Shown: in pieces, positions 9,063-17,243 of the stretch
How positions within the stretch are numbered: the first letter of the stretch is position 1
Layout: each line of letters opens with the position of its first letter
From: Lachnospiraceae bacterium
GTDB lineage: Bacteria > Bacillota > Clostridia > Lachnospirales > Lachnospiraceae
Direction: 5' to 3'
Assembly: GCA_017634065.1 (NCBI GenBank)
Contig: JAGBOC010000011.1
Location: 1-60,411 of the forward strand
Length of the DNA stretch: 60,411 nt
Notes under the pieces: generated by a model
What the model saw: the letters and a program-made list of their open reading frames with translations, nothing else
Told to the model about the DNA's origin: nothing
Databases searched by the model: none
Program-made: the position numbers and the translations under genes

Positions 9063-9695
9063 ATGAATAAAAGTATTGTTTTAAAAATTAGTACATTAAT
9101 AATATCAGTATTATTAATGGTTAGTATATCTGTTAATACAGTTTACTGTTCATTCTTTTCATATTACCCAGCAAAAGAAGATAATGGAAAAGTTATAACC
9201 ATTACAGGAGATTCATATGCAGGGTTCTTTGCATCATACGAATGTTTTAAGGAGTATGGATTTCTTATCTATGCGAATGCAGGTAAGAGCACTAAAGAAA
9301 ACTATGAAATAATGAAGACTGCAATTAATTTCTTTCCCGATACTATAATCATTTCTATAGGTGTAAACGATCACTCTAAAAATGTAACTCTTGATGATTT
9401 TAAGAATGGTATAGAGGAATTAGTTAGCATAAGTAGACTTAATCGAAAAAAAATAATCCTGCATACATATATGGATTATGATGATAGTATAGTTGAAGGC
9501 GTAGAGCATTTGTTTACTACAAAAGATTATGACAACATACTTCGTGATATAAGTAAAAAAAATAGTAATGTTTTTTATGTGGATATGTCAGATTATAATG
9601 AAGAAGTATACTTGCAAAATGATAAGATTCACTATAATAAACTATTTTATGATGAATTATACAGAAGGGTTTCTACAGCGTTAATGCTTTTTTAA
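9063..9695 (+). CDS. Secreted SGNH/GDSL-family hydrolase
   Basis: The 210-residue protein has an N-terminal signal or anchor segment (residues 8-29) and the SGNH blocks in order: GDS with nucleophile Ser51, a block-II-like Gly74, GVND with Asn102, and the C-terminal D-x-x-H pair Asp187/His190. This is a complete catalytic set for a serine esterase or acyltransferase, acting outside the membrane. The substrate is unknown; deacylation of a wall or exopolysaccharide is plausible given the MBOAT/AlgX-like genes in the window. There is no Shine-Dalgarno sequence, and the -10 box lies just before the start. A related, less conserved gene follows 15 nt later. Confidence 0.78.
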   Translation: MNKSIVLKISTLIISVLLMVSISVNTVYCSFFSYYPAKEDNGKVITITGDSYAGFFASYECFKEYGFLIYANAGKSTKENYEIMKTAINFFPDTIIISIGVNDHSKNVTLDDFKNGIEELVSISRLNRKKIILHTYMDYDDSIVEGVEHLFTTKDYDNILRDISKKNSNVFYVDMSDYNEEVYLQNDKIHYNKLFYDELYRRVSTALMLF

Positions 9696-9710
9696 TAGAT
9701 AATTGTAAAT

Positions 9711-10472
9711 ATGAAAAAGATTTTTTGTAAAATATTTATAGAGATTGTTTTAGTTGTAGCACTATCTTATCATACTGTTGCGAGTTCAATCTATAGTGAT
9801 GATTTTGTAAAAAAAATTCTTAAAGATAATAAACTATCCAGGCCAGAGTTTCTAAAAAACAATTTCAATATGTTTAAAAATCTTATCTCTTCTAAAGGTT
9901 CGTATGGAGATATATCATCTGGATGGTTGTATTTTGATGATAGCAATGACAAGTTAATGATAGGTAGTTCTGGGGCTGTATATTGTGGCTACGTAATGCA
10001 AAATGAAAAACTAAAAAAATATGGGTATGATATGATTGCCTTTGGTGGGATATTTGATGATGAGATAGTCGAACTACTAAAGTTAATCAAAGATAAAAAG
10101 TATAAAAAGATAGTAGTATTTGGTGGAGTTAATGATTTAAACTTAAGAACTCTCTTTGGGATGACTGATATAGACATAATATACTGCGTTACTTTGAATA
10201 ATATACTTGATGAAGCAAGAAGACTACTTATAGACAGTCAGTCGCAGATTTATTACATCATGGTTAAGCCTTTAATTTATGGCGTGGATTTTAATGATGA
10301 GAGTTTTGTGAGAAGATATAATAATATGGCAAAGGAAATAAATGATAATATAGAGTTATTTGGATATAAATCTTATATGATACCATTTGCGACAACAAAG
10401 GAGTATTCTGAACACTATGTGCACTATAATAATCCATTGGTGTATGAAACTATGTTTAAGAGCATAGAATAG
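9711..10472 (+). CDS. SGNH-like secreted protein with altered active-site motifs
   Basis: The protein is 253 residues with an N-terminal signal segment ending VASS. It resembles the preceding gene in layout. Where that gene has GDS, this one has GSS (after DKLMI). A GVND block is kept, and near the C-terminus EHYVHY replaces D-x-x-H. So the serine and Asn block survive, while the Asp of both the GDS block and the triad is missing or changed. It may be a divergent active enzyme or a non-catalytic partner. No clear RBS precedes the ATG; translation may depend on the gene 15 nt upstream. Confidence 0.62.
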   Translation: MKKIFCKIFIEIVLVVALSYHTVASSIYSDDFVKKILKDNKLSRPEFLKNNFNMFKNLISSKGSYGDISSGWLYFDDSNDKLMIGSSGAVYCGYVMQNEKLKKYGYDMIAFGGIFDDEIVELLKLIKDKKYKKIVVFGGVNDLNLRTLFGMTDIDIIYCVTLNNILDEARRLLIDSQSQIYYIMVKPLIYGVDFNDESFVRRYNNMAKEINDNIELFGYKSYMIPFATTKEYSEHYVHYNNPLVYETMFKSIE

Positions 10473-10477
10473 TGTCT

Positions 10478-10505
10478 TTGAAAATCTCTCAAAATGTGTT
10501 ATAAT
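10478..10505 (+). promoter_or_regulatory. Promoter of the gmk-rpoZ-rimO operon
   Basis: TTTGAA, a 16-bp spacer and TATAAT at 10500-10505, with TG one base before the -10. GGGG lies shortly before the gmk ATG. Confidence 0.75.
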
Positions 10506-10521
10506 TTCTAAAAGGGGAAAT

Positions 10522-11142
10522 ATGGAAGGAAAACTTTTAGTAATCTCGGGGTTGTCTGCCGCAGGAAAGGGAACGATAGCGAAGGAACTGGTGAGTAGAT
10601 TTGACAATTATGTTTTATCTATATCGGCTACAACACGAGAAAAAAGAGGGAATGAGGTTGATGGTGAAGATTACTTTTTTATTTCCGAGGATAAGTTTCA
10701 GAGTATGGTAAAGAATGGAGATTTTCTTGAATATGCGAAGTATGTAAATAATTATTATGGGACACCAAAAAAATATGTTTGCGATATGATAGATGCAGGA
10801 AAGAATGTAGTGCTTGAGATTGAGATGCAAGGTGCACTACAAGTTAAAAAGATTTATGATAAAGCAGTATTGGTATTTTTTATACCAAAGGATGCAAAAA
10901 CACAAAGAGAGAGATTGATAGCAAGAAAGAGAGAAACATCAGAGCAAATTGAAGAGAGAATAAAACAAACTATAATTGATGCAGAATATGCTATACACTA
11001 TGATTACATTTTGGTAAATGACAATATTGAAGATTCTATAAAAGATATGCAATTGATAGTTAATGAAACATATGATAAAAGTAAAAATAATATTAATTTA
11101 AATATATTAAAACAAATTGTTAAGGATATAAAGGGGGAATAA
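10522..11142 (+). CDS. gmk: Guanylate kinase
   Basis: It phosphorylates GMP (and dGMP) to the diphosphate with ATP. The 206-residue length is typical. The P-loop is GLSAAGKGT at residues 10-18. GMP-binding features follow: SATTREKR, the segment GEDYFF, and VVLEIEMQGA as the central strand. The lid carries RLIARKRETSEQI. RBS AAGGGGAAA precedes the ATG. rpoZ begins one base after its stop, which fits the classic gmk-rpoZ pairing. It starts an operon with its own extended -10 promoter. Confidence 0.97.
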   Translation: MEGKLLVISGLSAAGKGTIAKELVSRFDNYVLSISATTREKRGNEVDGEDYFFISEDKFQSMVKNGDFLEYAKYVNNYYGTPKKYVCDMIDAGKNVVLEIEMQGALQVKKIYDKAVLVFFIPKDAKTQRERLIARKRETSEQIEERIKQTIIDAEYAIHYDYILVNDNIEDSIKDMQLIVNETYDKSKNNINLNILKQIVKDIKGE

Positions 11143-11143
11143 G

Positions 11144-11368
11144 ATGTTTGAACCATCAGGACAGGAATTGATTAACATTGCAAATGAGAGTATTATGAAT
11201 GAGAATGAAAAAATCAAAAGTAAGTACACAATTGTCATAGCAGCTGCAAAAAGAGCAAGACAGTTAGTTGATGAAAAGGATGAAAGAGTTGAAGAGGGTG
11301 CAAACCCATTAACTGTTGCAATTGATGAGATTAAAAATAAAGAAGTTAAGATAGAACAGGAAGATTAA
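11144..11368 (+). CDS. rpoZ: RNA polymerase omega subunit
   Basis: Omega helps assemble and stabilise RNA polymerase by clamping beta-prime. The 74-residue protein contains the hallmark YTIVIAAAKRARQL, followed by a short acidic tail and NPLTVAIDEI. Length and position directly after gmk are typical. RBS AAGGGGG lies in the end of gmk. Confidence 0.94.
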   Translation: MFEPSGQELINIANESIMNENEKIKSKYTIVIAAAKRARQLVDEKDERVEEGANPLTVAIDEIKNKEVKIEQED

Positions 11369-11373
11369 CTTCT

Positions 11374-12660
11374 ATGAAATGCTGTTTCATAACTTTAGGT
11401 TGTGATAAAAATACAGTTGATTCAGAAAAGATTTTTAAATATCTAGTCGATAGATATAAACTTGAAATAGTGCTAAACCCACTTGATTCTGATATTGTAT
11501 TACTAAATACCTGTGCATTTATTAAGGATGCAAAAAAAGAAAGTATAGATTACATCAAGTATCTAGTTGCATTAAAGAAAAAACATATTATAAAAAAAGT
11601 TTTTATTTCTGGATGTTTAGTATCTGAAAATAGTCAAAATCATGAGTATGATGATCTTTTCAAAGATGTTGATGTCTCATTAAAACTTTCGGATTATCTT
11701 TCTGATTTAAATAGTGTAAAAGATAGGATGACAGACATCCTATCTTTTTCTTCTTATTTGAAAATATGTGATGGCTGTAATAAGTATTGTTCTTATTGCA
11801 TCATTCCATATTTAAGGGGGAGACTTAAAAGTACTACAATAGAAAATCTTGTAAAAGAAGCAAAAAAACTTGCTAAAAAGGGTGTTCGCGAATTAAATAT
11901 AGTAGGTCAAGATGTCCTTGCTTATGGAGATGATTTTAAGAAGAAATCAAAAAATGGCAAAGAAAAGTTAGTAGTAAGCCTTATAAATCAACTATCAAAA
12001 ATAGATGGAATTAAGTGGATTAGATTACTCTATTGCTACCCAGAAGAAATTGATGATTCAGTTATAAATCTTATAAAAAATAATCCTAAAGTTTTGCCAT
12101 ATATAGATATGCCAATTCAACATATAAGTGATAAGATACTAAAACTTATGAATAGAAAGACTGATAAGGGTAGTATTAAAACTATTATAAAGAAACTTCG
12201 AATGAGTATTCCAAATATTTGTATAAGGACGACTTTAATAGTAGGCTTTCCTGGCGAGACTGAAGAGGATTTTAATGAGCTGATTGATTTTGTAAAGGAA
12301 ATGAAGTTTGATAAACTTGGTGTCTTCACATATAGTAGAGAAAAACTTTCGAAATCATATGATTACCCTAATCAAATACCTGAAAAGATTAAGAAAGAGA
12401 GAAGAAAAATGATTTTGACAATTCAGAAGGCCATAGTAAAAGAATTAAACGATGAAAAAATTGGCTATGTGTATGACTCAATAGTGGAGGGGAAACTTCC
12501 AGGGACAAATAATAAGTATCTTGTGAGACCATATTTTAATGCAAGAGATATAGATGATAAAGTGATAGTGATGTCTGATGAAACTTTAATATCTGGGTCT
12601 TTTGTAAATGTAGAGATTAAAAAAGCGAAAGGTTATGATTTAGAAGGAGTTATAATATAG
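11374..12660 (+). CDS. rimO: Ribosomal protein S12 methylthiotransferase RimO
   Basis: This radical-SAM enzyme adds a methylthio group to an Asp of ribosomal protein S12. The 428-residue protein has the N-terminal methylthiotransferase domain with Cys residues for the second cluster (TLGCDKN, NTCAF, ISGCL). The radical-SAM motif CNKYCSYC is at about residues 136-143, then IDMPIQH, and a C-terminal TRAM domain. The ATG lies 5 nt after rpoZ. The interdomain linker DNA contains a perfect terminator-like hairpin (11719-11749), listed separately. pgsA begins at the base after its stop. Confidence 0.95.
   Translation: MKCCFITLGCDKNTVDSEKIFKYLVDRYKLEIVLNPLDSDIVLLNTCAFIKDAKKESIDYIKYLVALKKKHIIKKVFISGCLVSENSQNHEYDDLFKDVDVSLKLSDYLSDLNSVKDRMTDILSFSSYLKICDGCNKYCSYCIIPYLRGRLKSTTIENLVKEAKKLAKKGVRELNIVGQDVLAYGDDFKKKSKNGKEKLVVSLINQLSKIDGIKWIRLLYCYPEEIDDSVINLIKNNPKVLPYIDMPIQHISDKILKLMNRKTDKGSIKTIIKKLRMSIPNICIRTTLIVGFPGETEEDFNELIDFVKEMKFDKLGVFTYSREKLSKSYDYPNQIPEKIKKERRKMILTIQKAIVKELNDEKIGYVYDSIVEGKLPGTNNKYLVRPYFNARDIDDKVIVMSDETLISGSFVNVEIKKAKGYDLEGVII
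11719..11749 (+). terminator. Terminator-like hairpin inside rimO
   Basis: AAAGATAGGATG (11719-11730) and CATCCTATCTTT (11736-11747) form a perfect 12-bp stem around a 5-nt loop, with a run of five T at 11745-11749. It lies in-frame in rimO, in the linker just before the radical-SAM motif. It has the shape of an intrinsic terminator, but function inside a gene is an inference. Confidence 0.5.
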
Positions 12661-13212
12661 ATGAATCTTCCAAATAAATTGACATTGTCAAGAGTGATAG
12701 CCATTCCTATCTTTATTGTTTTTTTTATTTTTAGTACAAAAGATGCATCTCTTAATATTTATAGACTTATATCTGCAATTATATTTGTTGTGGCATCAGT
12801 AACCGATTATTTTGATGGTCAAATAGCAAGAAAGTATAATCTTGTAACTAATTTTGGCAAACTTATGGACCCTCTTGCTGATAAGATGCTTGTCATAACT
12901 GCACTGGTGTTATTAACTGAAAGTAAGGAAGTGCACTACCTATGTACTTTGGTTGTAATCCTTCGAGAGTTGACTATCTCATCTATTAGGCTTATAGCAC
13001 TAGAAAAAGGAATTGTAATCGCGGCATCAATTTGGGGAAAATTGAAAACTGCAACTCAAATGGTTTCGCTTGTTCTTATACTGTTTAGATTCTATCAAAT
13101 TAATATAGTGGCATATTATTTTACCTATACACTATTTTATATATCTACCCTATTTGTTATTTTTTCACTTGTTGACTATATAATTAAAAGTAAGGATGTA
13201 TTTATAGATTAA
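12661..13212 (+). CDS. pgsA: CDP-diacylglycerol--glycerol-3-phosphate 3-phosphatidyltransferase
   Basis: It makes phosphatidylglycerophosphate, the committed step to phosphatidylglycerol, in the membrane. The 183-residue protein has several membrane segments and the CDP-alcohol phosphotransferase motif DYFDGQIAR, then GKLMDPLADK (pattern D-x2-DG-x2-AR-x8-G-x3-D-x3-D). It starts MNLPNKLTLSR, as is usual. It directly abuts rimO and shares one base with the next gene, so coupled translation is likely. No separate RBS is obvious. Confidence 0.95.
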   Translation: MNLPNKLTLSRVIAIPIFIVFFIFSTKDASLNIYRLISAIIFVVASVTDYFDGQIARKYNLVTNFGKLMDPLADKMLVITALVLLTESKEVHYLCTLVVILRELTISSIRLIALEKGIVIAASIWGKLKTATQMVSLVLILFRFYQINIVAYYFTYTLFYISTLFVIFSLVDYIIKSKDVFID

Positions 13213-13667
13213 TGTATCAAGAAACGGTAAAAAAACTCATATTAAGAAAATTAACCATCTCAACCGCAGAGTCAATAACTGGTGGATTAATCTCTAAAAT
13301 GATAACTGATGTAAGTGGCAGTTCTGAAATACTGAAGGAGAGTTATGTGGTTTATTCAAATGATGCCAAAATAACTATACTTGGTGTAGATGCAGGGCTC
13401 ATAGAAAAGTATGGAGTTGTATCAAGAGAAGTAGCTAAAGATATGGCGGTTAAGCTAAAGATGATTACGGGAAAGGATATATGTGTATCTGTTACTGGAA
13501 ATGCTGGACCAAATGTGTGTGATGATAAACCAGTTGGTAGGGTATATGTCGGAATTGATTTTCTTGATGATGTAAATGTCTATGAACTTACACTAGATGG
13601 AAGTCGTGAAGAGATTAGAGATAAGACTGCAAACTTTGTATTTGATAAAATAGAAGAATTATTATAA
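13212..13667 (+). CDS. CinA C-terminal domain protein (nicotinamide-nucleotide amidase type)
   Basis: The 151-residue protein matches the stand-alone CinA C-terminal domain: TAESITGGL near the start, DVSGSSEIL, SYVVYSN, YGVVSREVA and SVTGNAGP. Enzymes of this family deamidate NMN to nicotinate mononucleotide. In many Firmicutes CinA is a two-domain protein of about 410 residues; only the amidase half is present here. The ATG overlaps the pgsA stop by one base (TAATG), and the stop overlaps the next ATG the same way, so all three genes are tightly coupled. Confidence 0.9.
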   Translation: MYQETVKKLILRKLTISTAESITGGLISKMITDVSGSSEILKESYVVYSNDAKITILGVDAGLIEKYGVVSREVAKDMAVKLKMITGKDICVSVTGNAGPNVCDDKPVGRVYVGIDFLDDVNVYELTLDGSREEIRDKTANFVFDKIEELL

Positions 13668-14458
13668 TGGTCATATTAAAGACAATTTTATACATTTTAC
13701 TTTGCTTATTATTAGTAGTTTTACTCATAATATTGTTATTTCTCATTATTCCTTTTAAATATAGTGGCAAGTTGATAAATGAAAATGATGAGAGGTTTTC
13801 TTTTTCTTTAAAGTATTTGTTTTTTAGATTTGAGGGAGTTTTGAGTTTTAAACCAAAGCTTTTGATAAGATTAGTTTTTGGTAAAAAAGTACTATTTGAT
13901 TCTAGTGTAAAGAAAGTTAATAGTAAAAAAGATAGCATTGCGGAAACAGATTTTATACAAAATAAAGACTTGGAGAAGGAAATAACTGTTGAGAAAAAAG
14001 ACATAAAGAAACTATTCTCAAACATAGCAAATTATGAAAAGAACATAAAGAAAGTTGATAAAGATAAGACAAAAGAAAAGGATAAAAAGAAAGAGCAAAT
14101 AGATAAAGCAGATAAGTTGATAGATAAGTTTAAGTTAGTTTTACCAAAAGATTTAATCTATGTTATAAAAAGGATTATAAAAGAGGCAATTATTGTATTT
14201 GAAAAAATTGTACCAAATCATTTTGACTTTCAAATGAAGTTAAATGATAGTGATCCTTATAAGAGTGGTGTGATTATGTCTCTTGTGGCTCCACTTTATG
14301 CGATAATGGGGGATGATATAAAGTTTGATATAAATAAACAGAATGTAAATCTAACTACGATTGGTTTTTCAGGAAGCCCTATTCTCATCACATTAATTAA
14401 GCCGTTAATTAGTTTAATTCTTGACAAAAAAGTTAGAAACTTTATATTTAAGAAATAA
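13667..14458 (+). CDS. DUF2953-family membrane protein
   Basis: The 263-residue protein has one strong N-terminal membrane segment (about residues 4-27) and then a soluble region. A highly charged Lys/Asp/Glu stretch lies at about residues 105-150. The C-terminal part has the DUF2953 pattern with 'DPYKSGVIMSLVAPLYA' and 'LITLIKPLISLI'. In Clostridia and Bacilli this family usually sits next to ytfJ, as here. The role is unknown; association with sporulation genes is contextual. It overlaps the preceding stop by one base. Confidence 0.82.
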   Translation: MVILKTILYILLCLLLVVLLIILLFLIIPFKYSGKLINENDERFSFSLKYLFFRFEGVLSFKPKLLIRLVFGKKVLFDSSVKKVNSKKDSIAETDFIQNKDLEKEITVEKKDIKKLFSNIANYEKNIKKVDKDKTKEKDKKKEQIDKADKLIDKFKLVLPKDLIYVIKRIIKEAIIVFEKIVPNHFDFQMKLNDSDPYKSGVIMSLVAPLYAIMGDDIKFDINKQNVNLTTIGFSGSPILITLIKPLISLILDKKVRNFIFKK

Positions 14459-14502
14459 GAGTTTAATTATAAGTGTCAAAGTTTTTTAGTTATGTCACTA
14501 TA

Positions 14503-14531
14503 TTGTAAATTAATGATAATTGTTTTATAAT
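14503..14531 (+). promoter_or_regulatory. SigA-type promoter of ytfJ
   Basis: TTGTAA, a 17-bp spacer and TATAAT. The start would be near 14538, about 15 nt before the ytfJ ATG and just upstream of its CGGAGG RBS. Confidence 0.8.
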
Positions 14532-14552
14532 ATGTTATATCGGAGGTTTGTT

Positions 14553-14933
14553 ATGGATAATAAAATGAGAGAGAATATCGAGTCTGTACTTAATGGTGTA
14601 AAAGCACTTTCAAATACTAAACAAGTTGTAGGAGAACCATATAGAATAGGGGAAACAACCATTATTCCATTTTTAGAGACAAGCGTAGGAGCGGGATTTG
14701 GTGAGTTTAGTTTAGAGAAAGACGCTAGTGGTATGGCTTGTAGGATTAAACCTATAGCATGTCTAATTATTCAAAATGGTTTTACTAAACTTATAAACAT
14801 CTCAAATGAAGACCCAATAGCAAAAGCTCTTGATATGATACCAGATTTGGTTGATAAATTGACTAAAAAAGGTGTTCATTCTGAAGATGTTAATGAAGCT
14901 ATAGAGGAAATTAAGGACAGCTATGAGGCATAA
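14553..14933 (+). CDS. ytfJ: YtfJ/GerW-family sporulation-associated protein
   Basis: The ATG at 14553 follows CGGAGG with good spacing; an upstream in-frame ATG at 14520 lies within the promoter. The 126-residue protein shows the family pattern: Gly-rich SVGAGFGEF in the middle, GEPYRIGETTIIP before it, then the hydrophobic strand KPIACLIIQ. Family members are small soluble proteins linked to spores (GerW) but also occur in non-sporing Clostridia, so presence does not prove sporulation. It has its own promoter and sits after DUF2953, the usual pairing. Confidence 0.9.
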   Translation: MDNKMRENIESVLNGVKALSNTKQVVGEPYRIGETTIIPFLETSVGAGFGEFSLEKDASGMACRIKPIACLIIQNGFTKLINISNEDPIAKALDMIPDLVDKLTKKGVHSEDVNEAIEEIKDSYEA

Positions 14934-14982
14934 AAGCCTATAAATTGGCATAAAATATCTTTCGAAATAGTGGTGAATAACC

Positions 14983-15011
14983 TTGCAATAGATTTGACTA
15001 TATGATATAAT
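14983..15011 (+). promoter_or_regulatory. Strong promoter of rpmB
   Basis: TTGCAA, a 17-bp spacer and TATAAT, with TG one base before the -10. Both boxes are near consensus, as expected for a ribosomal protein gene. Confidence 0.85.
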
Positions 15012-15047
15012 AAATTGCTTTAAGATATGATATATGGGAGGTGCCGT

Positions 15048-15233
15048 ATGGCAAAGTGTGTGGTTTGTGAAAAGGGAGTGAAATTTGGCAATGCCGTTAG
15101 TCACTCTCACAGAAAATCAAATAGAACATTCAAAGCTAATCTTAAACATGTTACTATAAAGACTGAAGAAGGAAATAAGAAATGCTATGTATGTACTAGA
15201 TGCCTTCGTTCAGGTAAAGTAGAGAGAGCATAA
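15048..15233 (+). CDS. rpmB: 50S ribosomal protein L28
   Basis: The 61-residue protein begins MAKCVVCEKG after a strong GGGAGGTG. Typical L28 features are NAVSHSHRKSNRTFKANL and a C-terminal CTRCLRSGKV. Four Cys (CVVC and CTRC pattern) indicate the zinc-binding form. An in-frame ATG at 15027 is upstream of the RBS and is not used. It has its own promoter and a terminator directly after the stop. Confidence 0.97.
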   Translation: MAKCVVCEKGVKFGNAVSHSHRKSNRTFKANLKHVTIKTEEGNKKCYVCTRCLRSGKVERA

Positions 15234-15262
15234 AAAAAACACACATGAAAGTGTGTTTTTTT
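15232..15262. terminator. Bidirectional terminator between rpmB and the TRAP operon
   Basis: A run of eight A, CACAC, a 6-nt loop ATGAAA, GTGTG, then seven T. The symmetric A and T runs allow it to end rpmB on the plus strand and the TAXI-TRAP operon on the minus strand. Confidence 0.85.
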
Positions 15263-15267
15263 ATTAG

Positions 15268-15300
15268 ACACTTATAAATATTTATAAGTGTATTTTTTTT
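15268..15300 (+). terminator. 24-bp perfect palindrome with T8 tract
   Basis: ACACTTATAAAT and its exact complement ATTTATAAGTGT (15268-15291) touch with no spacer; eight T follow at 15293-15300. It overlaps the 3' end of the TRAP permease gene. It could be a second plus-strand terminator or a protein-binding palindrome. Confidence 0.55.
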
Positions 15301-17231
15301 GTTTTGATTTGAAACATTATAAGTAATGAGATAGTTACAAGTCCTATAACGTCTGTAATGACACCAGGATATATGAGAAGTAGTCCGCCAATTATTATTA
15401 AGATTCTTTCTATCGTGTTCATATGGCGCATTACAAATCCTCTTATACCTGCAGATACTCCAAATATTCCAATTAGTGATGTGATAATAATCACAATTAC
15501 TTCAATAGCATTAGTATTGATAAAGAGCATAGCTGGATTTAAACCAAATATATATGGAACTATGAATGCCGCAATCGCAAGGAGTGTAGCATTTACAGCT
15601 GTCTTGATTGGAGATGCATTAGCGATAGCTGAACCTGCATATGCCGCAAGTGCGACCGGTGGAGTGATATCAGCTACTATACCAAAGTAAAATACAAACA
15701 TATGTGCAGCAAAAGCATTCATATTCATACCAATAAGTATAGGAGCACAAGTTGTAGCCATTATGACATAATTTGCTGTAGTTGGAACACCCATACCAAG
15801 TATGATACAAGTTACCATAGTAAGGAACATACCAATTATTAAATTGCCGCCTGATAAGCCTACTATTGCTGATACAAGTTCAGAACCAATTCCTGTAGTA
15901 GTTATAATACAAGCAATGATACCAGCCACTGAACAAGCTATGCCAACAGAGATGACAGATTTTGCACCAGCAGCAAGTGATTTAATAATTAGCGTAGGTG
16001 TTGTCTGAGTAATGATGAGAAGTTTTGCTTTTTTCTTTTCATCTATAATTTTTTTGCCATTGTAGTCAAGAAACATATCGCGGACAACACTAAGGGCTAC
16101 TGCAACAAGTATTGCTATTAGTGCTGCCTTTGCCATGGTTGATTTTATGATTAGATAAGTTAGAGTGACAAGTGGAAGCACAAGATACCAAGACTTTATT
16201 ACATCTTTAAACTTTGGTAATTCTGATTTTGGGATACCCTTTAGACCAAGTTTTCTTGCTTCAAGATGAACAGATATAAATATTCCTGCAAAATATAGAA
16301 GAGCTGGAAGACAAGCCCTTAGTGCGATGTAAGAATATTCTTTATTTGTATATTCAATCATAAGAAATGCTGCTGCTCCCATGATAGGTGGCATTATTTG
16401 TCCGCCTGTAGATGCTGCGGCTTCTACAGCACCAGCAAATTCAGATTTATAACCATTTTTTTTCATAAGTGGGATAGTTATTGCACCAGTAGTAACTGTA
16501 TTTCCAACGGATGAGCCAGACACCATTCCGCAAAGTGCACTTGATATTACAGCAACTTTTGCAGGACCACCTACAGTGTGACCAGCAATAGAGTTTGCTA
16601 GATTTATAAAGAAATCAGAGATACCAGTTCTTTCCAAAAATGCCCCAAAGATTACAAAAAGAGAGATGAAAGATGTACAGGCTCTAATTGGTGTGCCTAT
16701 GACACCTTCTGTAGTAAAAAATAAATCAAAGACTACTCTTCGAAGGGAATTATTGATAAGTCCATAGATTATGAATGCTGATGCTACGATTACGATAGGT
16801 ATGCCAGTTGCTCTCCTACATGCTTCAAGTGTAAGGAGTATTCCTACGATGCCTATTGCCATCATGATAGGAGTGAGTCTCATTCCTATACTTATTATTT
16901 GTTTACAATTAAAAACAAAATAACCATAGCATATGAGTGCGAGGAGAGCGAGTATTAAATCATAGAATGGTATGTGATTGACTTTTTTTTCAAATTTTTG
17001 ACTTGCTGGATACAATAAGTAAATACAAAAAACAATCATTCCTACGAATGCAGACCTATTAATTCTCGTATCAAATGGTGATAAAAAGACAATGTAGATA
17101 CTAAGTAGCGAGAAGAATACCAAGATACAAGATATTATGATATTAGGAATACCTGCAAAAGATCTTGTCTTTGAGTTTTCGTTTTTAACTATTTGTTCAC
17201 CTCTTGATAGTTTCTTTTTGTTCTTTTCCAT
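15282..17231 (-). CDS. TAXI-type TRAP transporter fused permease (DctQM-like)
   Basis: The 649-residue protein is the membrane part of a TAXI-type tripartite uptake system, driven by an ion gradient. It combines the small (4-TM) and large (12-TM) subunits in one chain. Motifs typical of the large subunit are seen: GMVSGSSVGNTVTTGAITIPLM, split here as GSSVGNTVTTG and TIPLMKK; PPIMGAAAF; and GMGVPTTANYV with DITPPVALAAYA. The RBS GGAGTTAAT precedes ATG on the minus strand. It is the last gene of the operon after the receptor and DUF1850. The substrate is probably an organic acid such as glutamate or a dicarboxylate, but the sequence does not settle it. Confidence 0.93.
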   Translation of the reverse strand: MEKNKKKLSRGEQIVKNENSKTRSFAGIPNIIISCILVFFSLLSIYIVFLSPFDTRINRSAFVGMIVFCIYLLYPASQKFEKKVNHIPFYDLILALLALICYGYFVFNCKQIISIGMRLTPIMMAIGIVGILLTLEACRRATGIPIVIVASAFIIYGLINNSLRRVVFDLFFTTEGVIGTPIRACTSFISLFVIFGAFLERTGISDFFINLANSIAGHTVGGPAKVAVISSALCGMVSGSSVGNTVTTGAITIPLMKKNGYKSEFAGAVEAAASTGGQIMPPIMGAAAFLMIEYTNKEYSYIALRACLPALLYFAGIFISVHLEARKLGLKGIPKSELPKFKDVIKSWYLVLPLVTLTYLIIKSTMAKAALIAILVAVALSVVRDMFLDYNGKKIIDEKKKAKLLIITQTTPTLIIKSLAAGAKSVISVGIACSVAGIIACIITTTGIGSELVSAIVGLSGGNLIIGMFLTMVTCIILGMGVPTTANYVIMATTCAPILIGMNMNAFAAHMFVFYFGIVADITPPVALAAYAGSAIANASPIKTAVNATLLAIAAFIVPYIFGLNPAMLFINTNAIEVIVIIITSLIGIFGVSAGIRGFVMRHMNTIERILIIIGGLLLIYPGVITDVIGLVTISLLIMFQIKTKKIHL

Positions 17232-17243
17232 ATTAACTCCAAA

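Noticed and set aside
9680-9700. Small hairpin AGCG/TGCT with T6 at the end of the first SGNH gene
   Set aside because: Only 4 bp including a G-U pair, too weak to call a terminator.
14520-14552. Longer starts for ytfJ (14520), rpmB (15027), thyA (41796), hppA (6870) and lgt (26270)
   Set aside because: In each case the upstream start lacks an RBS or lies in the promoter or before the RBS, while the inner ATG has a strong Shine-Dalgarno sequence and the family-typical N-terminus.
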